DNA of 64,000 nt from Actinomortierella ambigua. Lineage: Eukaryota; Mortierellomycota; Mortierellomycetes; Mortierellales; Mortierellaceae. Of this stretch, positions 34,246 through 42,183 are shown one piece after another. The DNA is taken from the NCBI GenBank assembly GCA_016098155.1, contig JAAAJB010000035.1:45776-109775 (forward strand), in the 5' to 3' direction. The position numbers and the translations under genes are program-made. The notes under the pieces were generated by a model. That model worked only from the letters and a program-made list of their open reading frames with translations. It searched no databases and had not been told where the DNA came from. Every line of letters begins with the position of its first letter. Positions within the stretch are counted from its first letter, which is position 1.

Positions 34246-34518
34246 TTAATCCGTAGTTTCTGTATATACATTGCAAACCATGTCGTTGTCGAGAAGCTGG
34301 CACCCCAAAAAATTATGTTTGTCACACAAATTGAGGCACAGATCCCATGCATCTTTGCTGCAGCCATAATAATCATTGTCCTTTCTTTGAAACCAACAAT
34401 CTCTCTCGTAGCAACTGCAGCGAATACCGGAAACGACGCCCATGGACTCTGTGAATGGTTTACAAAGTTCACGTTCCGCATCAGTGCACGCCCTTTCGGC
34501 TGCAACCAGAAGCAGCAT
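34246..34518 (-). CDS. Cysteine-rich small protein, family B copy 2
   Basis: From ATG 34518 (MLLLVAAERACTDAERELC) 90 residues with ten cysteines, spaced C-7-C-14-C-1-C-4-C-11-C-7-C-3-C-7-C-8-C. Conserved landmarks with B1 are KPFTESM and the CWF pair. The DNA upstream codes MKCRHQLAVLV but two bases out of phase with the body, so as drawn the signal sequence is short. An unseen upstream exon or a frameshift is possible. Confidence 0.6.
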   Translation of the reverse strand: MLLLVAAERACTDAERELCKPFTESMGVVSGIRCSCYERDCWFQRKDNDYYGCSKDAWDLCLNLCDKHNFLGCQLLDNDMVCNVYTETTD

Positions 34519-34549
34519 AGACGAGCACGGCAAGTTGATGACGGCACTT

Positions 34550-36500
34550 CATACTGTATCTACTGCTCAGAAAAAGGTGAGGTTGCTGGATGGTTGGGTA
34601 GCGCGAATCTTGCGGGGCCGTCTTGCGAAGCAATCTTAGAAAGCTTTTGATGGGTGCTGTGTGGGGGGGGGACTGTTGATAAAATTATCAGGGGAGTTGG
34701 TTGGTTTTGGGCCGCTCTATCGATTGTTGCAACTTCCTTTTAAATAGGTTAGTCGAAAGAGAAGACGAATCATCGGACAAAAGATCGACGAAGGAAGAAT
34801 CCAGATGTCGAGGGGATCTGGAGGGATGCCAAAAGAATGTAGGGAGACGAAGGGAATGTCAAAAGAATCAAGGGGATGTAAAAAGAATAAAAATAGAGGA
34901 GCATCAAGCGGCCCAACACAAGGCATACAAGGGGCACGGACACAAAAACAGATGGACACCCTGGGAAACAAATATCAAGGGGTATTCACCATTTGTTGTC
35001 GAGAGATATGCGGGCTTTTTCATGAAAACAAAATACCATGTTGCAATGTCGCTTCCCTTCTGTTTCCAAGACGATCTCTCGCAACTCTGATCAATGTCTG
35101 GACTTGAAAAGGACGAAGGAAAAAGTCTTTGACACTCAAAGTCCACGCCGGACAACTTTGCTGGAAGCCTACCCGTCGTCAAATGAGCATGAGGAACAGT
35201 GTTGACGGTCTTGACTGCTAGAAAGAATGTCATAACACGCCCTCGATGTCAGGAAGGTCAAGAGCGGTAGGTCTCTTCACATCACAAAATTGCGCACTTG
35301 ATCAAGCAAATCTTTGGAGCAGGTTGTCGTCAGCCTATTCTTTGTGAATGTTGAATACCGTCGCTGCGGTTGTAGACTATTGGATAGAGGGACAGTTCTC
35401 AGTGACCCATGGCGAGCAAAATAGGGCTTTGGAGACGATGCTTGGTCTGTCCAGTGGGAACAGCGAGAGAGTGTGGTGTTTACTTCTGGTGCCATGCCCT
35501 CCCCCCCCCTTTACTCTTTTTTCTTTGACGAGTAGTGGATATGGGTCTCGTGTACACACATATATGCACGCACACATGCACCACACAAAATATCATATAG
35601 GGCTATGTACTAGCATAGCGACCCACTGCCATCAAACACACAGGCATTTAGAATTGGATACGCATGGCTGAGATCAACAATCTCGATGAACAGCTCCAGC
35701 AGGCAGAGATATGTAAGAGTGGCTGCGGTAGAGAGTCAAGCAGGATGACAAGGTATTCATTTACATGGCTACCTTTCCAGCAGCCCGAGACTCGGTAAAT
35801 CCCGTTGCTATGCATCCGTGTTTAGTGATATCTACTCGGCCAACAGTCGAGGCACTGTAACGGAAGCAATGATGAGGCGACCCCAGTGGTATCCCAGGTA
35901 GATGGGTAAAGATGAGGTGGGAAGGGGTGGGGCATTCTAGAACAACCTGGTTCTGTACGACGGTGATGCCAACGGCTCTTTTTGTAACCGAGGATGCAAT
36001 ATGGTGCTGTGCAAAATAACCAATATTTATATAATGGCTAATGACATGGATGTTCATTTGCAGATGCAAGATAGCATTTTCGAAGCAATTCTTGAGTGTT
36101 GCAGTGGCCGCAGTGCTCAAAATGGAAAGGTGGATTACCCTTGGCGTCTCCACACCAGCATCCAGTCGATGTCGCCAGGACCGCTGTCATGAAAAACAGC
36201 ACGTCGAGACAATAGACGATCATTCGGACCATGGCCAGTCTATTGATAGTCAGGAAGGACAGAGTGGGTATCGGTTGTTACAGCTAGTCCTGACTTTGTA
36301 TGTTCAAGTATACGTACAGTCTAGAGGCACCTAATTCCATGCTCACATGGTGTCGCTGGGGTTGTGAAACTGGGGAGACTTGAGCTGTGTTAAGATTGAG
36401 AGAGAAAAACGCAAATTGAAGCCGAGCATGGGAACGCTTTAAAGGGTTACGACCTCCCCTTTGCACTCCTTCGCTCGCGGAGAAAGGATGATCCCATTGC
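34550..36500. repeat. Segmental duplication, copy 2 (partner 28205-30080)
   Basis: Collinear with 28205-30080, about 6.35 kb apart. Holds gene C2. It differs by small indels, including loss of part of the spacer near 34880-34920 and a ~70-bp insertion near 36362-36430 (GTGAAACTGGGGAGACTTG...). Confidence 0.7.
36038..36232 (-). CDS. Cysteine-rich small protein, family C copy 2
   Basis: 64 residues (MVRMIVYCLDVLFFMTAVLA start). Signal-peptide-like N-terminus and six mature cysteines in CWC, HCGHC, KC and PC. Ends at a TAG where copy 1 has TGG. Identical to copy 1 at nearly all positions before that, so this short form is the better candidate for the true product. A downstream frame (35761-36000) also resembles copy 1's tail but is shifted by one base at a T run. 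Confidence 0.55.
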   Translation of the reverse strand: MVRMIVYCLDVLFFMTAVLATSTGCWCGDAKGNPPFHFEHCGHCNTQELLRKCYLASANEHPCH

Positions 36501-36909
36501 AGGAAAAATCGACTTGCTTTTTATGTCTTTGCCCCCGCCCAATTTGTTCCTAGGGTGTCGACAACCACTCGTCTCCAAGCCAACGAAACGTTGATAAAAA
36601 GTCTTTGTCAAAGGAGGACTCGAAGACCTTCCTGACTTCCTCCCCTCTCCCCCCCCTTTTTTTTTGTTTTCGAACGAGGGCTGTTGCGACCATGCACGCT
36701 AGTCCTTTACAAAAACACCCTTTTCAACAGCCGATGTGTCAACAACGGTACCCAAAAAAGCTCTAAAAGTCTTTTTCTTTCTTTTTGCTTTGGAATGCTG
36801 TGTGTGTGTCTACGTTTGAAAGGTGAATACGAAAAGGATGTCTAAAATGGAATGGCCTCTTCAAAAAAATTATTTAAAAACTACGCTGAGGGGCAGGCAC
36901 GCTCAAAGT

Positions 36910-38886
36910 CTACCAATCAATGTCCTTGGAGCGCCACCATCCCCAGCCAACCGGCTTGATCCACCACCATTGACCCTTTTCCCGCTGGTCCTTCTCAGCC
37001 TTCTCCGTTTGCTCGCGATGCAGCTTCAAAGCCACCTGATGCAGCTCCTCCATGGCATCCCATACCCTGGATGTGATTTGGATCCGTGCCTCGACCTCGG
37101 GGATCTTGCCATTCTTATAGTCTTGGATAAGCGGACCAAAATCAATGGGTTTGCCAAAGACGATGGTCAAGGGCAAGCCCATCTTGGGCCAGATCGGCGA
37201 GGTGCCATCGGGGTTCTCCTTGAGAATCTCCTCCATGCCCAGATGATAGATTGGGATCACGATGGGCATTTGCTCGTCCATGAACGGTTGTCCACCCTGA
37301 GGGATCGGTGTGCCTGCATACTCCATTAGAACGCGACCCACGCCCCATTTGAGACGAATCAGGTCCTGCTGCTGGTTGACTTTGCCCTCGGGGAAGACGT
37401 GGACCCATTTCCCAGACTTTAGCATCTCGATGGCATAGTCCACGGCTGGTTGGAAAATGCCGTTCCCGCGGATGACAGGGACGACTTGTCCAAACCGGAA
37501 GAATGCCGCCACTGGTCTAGACAAGAACGAGTATGTGAATGGAATGAAGCAAAGAAAGAGCAAAAAAAACAAAAAAAAAAAATCATTGATAGTCAGTCCA
37601 CTGCGTCTGGGAGTGTGGTGCCACTGCTCTATGGTCGATATCGCTCTCTTCCAATGATCCGGGAGGGACGTACTTGTTAAAGTAACAAAGCTCTTGAGCT
37701 CCGAGTGCATATCGTATTGTCTTGCTTGGGTGCTTGTAGCACTTCCAAGGCAAGGCTCCCCAAAGAAGCGGATCGTCGGCGCTACATTTCGACAATATGC
37801 AGGGTCAGAAAAGGAGGAGGAGTGTGAGATTTTGTGTTCAATCCTGTGTTGCATAGCCGTTGAACGCCACCAATTTTTTTTTTTTTTTTTTTTTTTGATC
37901 AGGCCAAAAAAAATAATATTCCCAGCTTTGCATCCTGTATCCCATACGTTGACATGTGGTTTGTTACTAAGAGTACAGCCAAGAAAGTAAGAAAGAGAGA
38001 AAGTGTGTGTGAGTAAGGATGAGACTTTGGTCTAACAGGGACTACCCAGTCTTTGTAGAGGGGGGAGTTAGGTACCTGTGAGGATCGGCCTTGTCCGTGT
38101 CTTGTCGTACAGGATGTTGAGGAAGGGCTGCATGTTGTAGAGGGAAGTATAGGCTCCAAAAGTCATAAAGATCTTGCTGACAGTGCCCACGCCTCCGATG
38201 ACGGCCGTGCTACATTTGTCCATGAAGAGAGACAAGTTTCCCGACCGTGCCAGGAAAAAAAAAAAGAATGTGTCGTACAGAGTGTAAGTTTAAAAGTCTT
38301 TACCCCCACCCCCCTTCTCTCTCTCCTCGGTTGGGTCCCTTCCTTTTTTTGTTTCCTCTTTGCCACATGTACCGAAAGAGCACTTGATGTTGTTGTCTTT
38401 GTCTGTCTGTGTGTCTGTCTGTCATGGAAGCAGATACCTTGCCAGGTTCCAAAAGAAAGAGTCCTTTGGCGGATTATACAGCTCGCAAAAGTCCTGGGTA
38501 TGGCTGACAAGGGTGCGAGGGTACCGGAGCAAGATACTCGACGGATCGGCACGATACCCATAGTCATGCTCCAGATTAGGGTTGTTGTCCAGCGGAGGCA
38601 CCAGTGGTAGCCGCGGAAACGCCTTCCGAGGCTGCTGGTGCTGGTGCTGGTCGTGCTGCGATGATGCTAGACCACCGTGCTGGAGCGGTTTTCCATCGGT
38701 GGTGGTGCTCGTCGTGGAAGGGTGCCCCGCCGGCTGACCATCTGGCGAACGCGCAATGGGAGGGAAGGGGGTTGTCAAGGCGTGTTCTGGATCGGGCGAG
38801 GCACCGGTGACCTCGATGCCTGGCAGAGGCACGCCTGCAAACGACGGCTGCTGTGGTTGGGCCGGTGTCCTGTCCGAAAGGCCCAT
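36910..38886 (-). CDS. TAZ1: Tafazzin-type lysophospholipid acyltransferase
   Basis: Exons on the minus strand: 38886-38438, 38209-38076, 37966-37948, 37781-37674 and 37516-36910. Phases 2, 1, 2, 2 all agree and give 438 residues. An N-terminal extension of about 110 residues (Pro/Ser/Gln-rich) precedes the conserved part. The HX4D acyltransferase motif NHMSTADDP is split by the 19-nt exon 3. Then come LWGALPWK, FGQVVPVIRGNGIF, VHVFPEGKVNQ, PIYHLGMEEILKENP and a basic/Trp-rich C-terminus. Family role (known): CoA-independent remodelling of cardiolipin acyl chains in mitochondrial membranes. The start ATG sits after a pyrimidine-rich tract; an upstream in-frame stretch back to 39129 lacks conservation and was not used. 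Confidence 0.88.
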
Positions 38887-39273
38887 GGTCTGTCGAGAGA
38901 GGGAGAGAGGGAGAGAGAGAGAAGAGGGAATGGAGAACAGCCAATGTTCCGACGGATGAAATGAAGAGGCAAGATGCAAAAGTGATCCACGGAACCAAAG
39001 AAGCAATGCTCTAAAATATAGTTTCTGTTGGTGAAAGAACCTCAAAATGACAAAAGAAAAAAAAATTCCTCCAACAGCCACCAAAAAAAGAAGAATGCAC
39101 ACTTTCCATGACTTTGACTTTGCCATCACTCACTCCAGGCACATTGCAGACATTCTCTCTTCTCCTCCCATTCCTCCCCCTTTCCTTCCTTTCTCACTCT
39201 CTCCTCTTTCCCTTCTTTGCACTCTTTGTACACACATTGACATTGTCAGGAACACACCCACCAACCATCCAAA
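38887..39273. promoter_or_regulatory. Divergent promoter between tafazzin and CHMP1 genes
   Basis: 387 bp separate the two start codons. Pyrimidine-rich strands run outward on each side (CT tract at 39160-39215 on plus, CT tract at 38890-38925 on minus). No TATA box is obvious. Confidence 0.5.
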
Positions 39274-40283
39274 ATGAGCAACCTCGAGAGTAAGAACTCT
39301 TTGTCTGAATGAAAAACAAGTCTTGCCTGCCATTGTGTCTTTGTCCATCCATGCCAAGACTTTGTCTTTCTTGTACACGACCTCCACTTTTGACTCTCTC
39401 GCTCTCTTACTGACTTGTTCGCTGTATCTCTCTCTCACTACCCTCTCCACCCACCCCTTCCTTACGATGACCACTCTGTCTATTTAGAATCCCTCTTCCA
39501 GTTGAAGGTGAGTGAGCTGGCGCCTTTGAGAGTTGTCGCCTGTTTGACACGTGTGTGTGTGCACGGTTGCTAACGCAATCTCTCCCTCTCTCTCTCTCTC
39601 TCCTCCAACTAGTTTACAACAAAGCAGCTCCAGCGCCAGGCAAAGAAATGCCAAAAGGACGAGAATGTAGAAAAGGCAAAGCTGAAAAAGGTACGCGCTA
39701 CTCTGTCGACTCGTGAAGAATGGCTAGGTATCTATCTATAAATCCTGTGAGAATATTGACCGACAGCGCCCTTTCTTGTTGGCTTCATTCCCCACTCTAG
39801 GCCATTGAGCAGGGAAACATGGAGGGCGCAAGGATCTATGCCGCGAATGCGATCCGGAAACAAACCGAGGCACTCAACCTGCTTCGTCTATCGTCGCGTG
39901 TCGATGCCGTGGCCTCACGTGTCCAGACAGCAGTGACAATGCGCGGCGTAAGCACATCGATGGCCAGTGTCGTCAAAGGCATGGACAAGGCCATGGAGTC
40001 GATGAACCTCGAGCGCATCTCGCTCGTCATGGAGAAGTTTGAGCAGCAGTTTGAAGACCTCGATGTGCAGACGCAGGTCATGGAGAACACCATGGGCAAC
40101 CAGTCGGCACTGTCGACGCCTCAGGACCAGGTCGAGCTGCTGATGCAGCAGGTCGCCGACGACCATGGCCTCCGGGTCAAGCTAGACCTCGACGTCATGC
40201 CCAACACGGCTGTCCAGGCCAAGGAGCAGGAAGCAAAGGAGCAAGACGATCTCTCAGAGCGGCTGCGGGCATTGCGCGGATAG
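39274..40283 (+). CDS. DID2: ESCRT-III-associated protein Did2/Vps46 (CHMP1)
   Basis: Exons 39274-39289, 39488-39507, 39613-39690 and 39801-40283 join to 198 residues, the normal length. The start reads MSNLEKSLFQLK, then FTTKQLQRQAKKCQKDE, AIEQGNMEGARIYAANAIRK and SRVDAVASRVQTAVTMR, all hallmark CHMP1 blocks. The C-terminus DLSERLRALRG is a MIM1 helix, which binds the Vps4 MIT domain (known). Role: endosomal membrane, multivesicular body sorting, Vps4 recruitment. The first two coding exons are very short (16 and 20 nt), so simple gene finders may miss them. Confidence 0.95.
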
Positions 40284-40442
40284 TAATTATGCGACAGCAC
40301 CATATGTTGCCTATAGTGCCGATGCTTTCCTTGCCCACCTGTTGTGCCCCACACACCCTATAAAACGACGGAAAGAGAAAACACCCACAGTGCTGACCAA
40401 CAACATTTGAGTTCGTGGGTGGAACTCTTTTCTTTGCCACCA

Positions 40443-40448
40443 AATAAA
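40443..40448 (+). terminator. AATAAA poly(A) signal of CHMP1 gene
   Basis: 160 nt past the stop, just before the next gene's leader. Confidence 0.5.
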
Positions 40449-40606
40449 GTCTCTTAGTCATTCAGTGTGCGCCTCCATTACCCGTACAACAACACTTCGC
40501 ACCCAGGACACAGGACACCAAGGACACCAAGGCTTCCCTTGTAGCATTTGCCCCCCGCCTCGTCTTGGTTGGCCCCACCACCGCACACACATTCAATAGA
40601 GCCGCC

Positions 40607-41452
40607 ATGACATTGAGGGCACCCGAGGACCGGAGGGTGACCTTCTCCGTCACAATGCGATCAGAAAGCACAAAGGCATTAAACGTAATCCTTCAGCGAT
40701 TAATGGACACAATTGGCGTCTACCATCGGCCACGGCAAAAGTCGGCGAAACCACAGCAGCAAGGCCTTGGTCTGTCGGCGAATTCTACCCCTGCTGTTGT
40801 TGGTACTGCTACTACACGGACGGATCAAGATTTGCAGGATACAAGCAGCACGGAAGTAGTACAGCAGCAGCAGCAGCAGCAGCAGCCATCTGTCACCAAC
40901 AACCACAAGACCAAGAGGAAAAACAAGAACAAGAACAAGAACAAGAACAAGAAGAACAGCAACAGCAGCGACAAGAGTGGAGAGAAGAACGACACGAGCA
41001 GCGACAAGAGCAACGAAAAGGACGGCAACAACTGCGAGAAGGATGGTATCAGCAATGACAAGGTTGTTAACAACATCACCAACAACAACAGCGACAACGA
41101 CAACAACAACGACAACGACAAGAACGGCAACACCCATTCTTCATCTCCAACACTACCACTACCACTACCACTACCACCACCTCCTCCTCTTCCTCCTTCT
41201 TCACAGCAGGAGCAGCAGACACCTAGGCCACCTCGAAATCCAAATGTCACGCTAGGCGGGATACGCGGGCCGATCCGCCTGCCTAAGGCTGGGCGTGTCC
41301 ACTCAAGAACGGTCTACCTGATCCAAGTCAGTGAGCGCGCATTACGACAGATTGCGGCCGAGTCTGCCGTCCCTTTGCATGACCAAGTGGGCGAAGTAGA
41401 AACCTCCCAGGAACTCGATGGGGCTGTCGAGGTCATTTTCGACCTAGAGTAA
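40607..41452 (+). CDS. Unrecognised protein with two conserved-looking ends and low-complexity centre
   Basis: 281 residues from an ATG in a strong context (GCCGCCATGA). The N-terminal ~50 residues (MTLRAPEDRRVTFSVTMRSE, then ALNVILQRLM) and C-terminal ~70 (GGIRGPIRLPKAGRVHSRTV, then ALRQIAAESA) look globular. Between them lies a disordered stretch of Gln, then Lys/Asn, Asp/Asn/Lys and Thr/Pro runs coded by simple triplet repeats (40860-41215). Both ends could form one small alpha/beta domain split by the insert. I could not assign a family. Tandem AATAAATAAA poly(A) signals follow at 41583-41592. Confidence 0.6.
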   Translation: MTLRAPEDRRVTFSVTMRSESTKALNVILQRLMDTIGVYHRPRQKSAKPQQQGLGLSANSTPAVVGTATTRTDQDLQDTSSTEVVQQQQQQQQPSVTNNHKTKRKNKNKNKNKNKKNSNSSDKSGEKNDTSSDKSNEKDGNNCEKDGISNDKVVNNITNNNSDNDNNNDNDKNGNTHSSSPTLPLPLPLPPPPPLPPSSQQEQQTPRPPRNPNVTLGGIRGPIRLPKAGRVHSRTVYLIQVSERALRQIAAESAVPLHDQVGEVETSQELDGAVEVIFDLE

Positions 41453-41582
41453 CAAGAGAGAAAGAAAGGCAGAGAGACAGATAGAAAAGCGACAGAGAGA
41501 CACAAGCAGCCACACCTCCACCACCACAATCCCATGCTGACCCACCCTCGTGTCCCTGTCGACCCATAATTTTACCCAAGTA

Positions 41583-41592
41583 AATAAATAAA
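41583..41592 (+). terminator. Overlapping AATAAA poly(A) signals
   Basis: AATAAATAAA about 130 nt after the stop of the preceding gene. Confidence 0.5.
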
Positions 41593-41846
41593 AACAACGT
41601 GTACTATGTAATATAGCTCCCACCTCGCTCCTCACACCTCACACCTCGCGCAGAGCGTGTTGGATGGGCGGTGACCTGACTGGTGGTAGCTAAAGGAGCA
41701 AGGGGAAGAAAGGGGGAATTGTTCACGCGCCCTTTTTTTCCACTGTCGTACCTCCCCCAGTTTTGGCCCCTATTTTTTTCTGTTTGTGTTGGGTACGCCC
41801 AGCGCAACATAGCCATCATCCGTCATAGCAAACAACACAACCGAGG

Positions 41847-41965
41847 AAAGGGGGGGGGGGGGGGGGGGGACAAAAAAAAAAAAAAAAGCCCCCCTTTTCG
41901 GCCCTCNNNNNNNNNNACCCGGCAAGAGAAAACACCCAACCGGGGAAAGGGGGGGGGGGGGAGCA
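41847..41965. other. Assembly gap (10 N) in homopolymer context
   Basis: Ten N at 41907-41916. The left side reads CACAACCGAGGAAA + G run + A run; the right side reads CACCCAACCGGGGAAA + G run. The two flanks look like two versions of the same sequence, so the gap probably marks an unmerged overlap rather than missing DNA. Confidence 0.7.
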
Positions 41966-42183
41966 GGACAAGTATAAGAAAATGAGTCCTCCTTGTTCGT
42001 CCTCCTTTTCCTCCATTTTGTCATTCTCGTCTCTCATTGCATCCATTCCTAAAACACATTCACACACACACACTCACACAACACACACGTCCATCTAGTT
42101 TTTGTTGGCACAAGTTTGCCATATTCCAATTTCTGGGACAACTGAGAGTTTGTGTGATAGCTCATCTGCTCTACAATCTTATC

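Noticed and set aside
10085..36500. CRISPR-like array or prokaryotic island
   Set aside because: Repeats are long, diverged and irregularly spaced, and genes around them have spliceosomal introns.
38887..39129. N-terminal extension of tafazzin to 39129
   Set aside because: Composition is that of a pyrimidine-rich leader; the start at 38886 fits better and the divergent gene begins at 39274.
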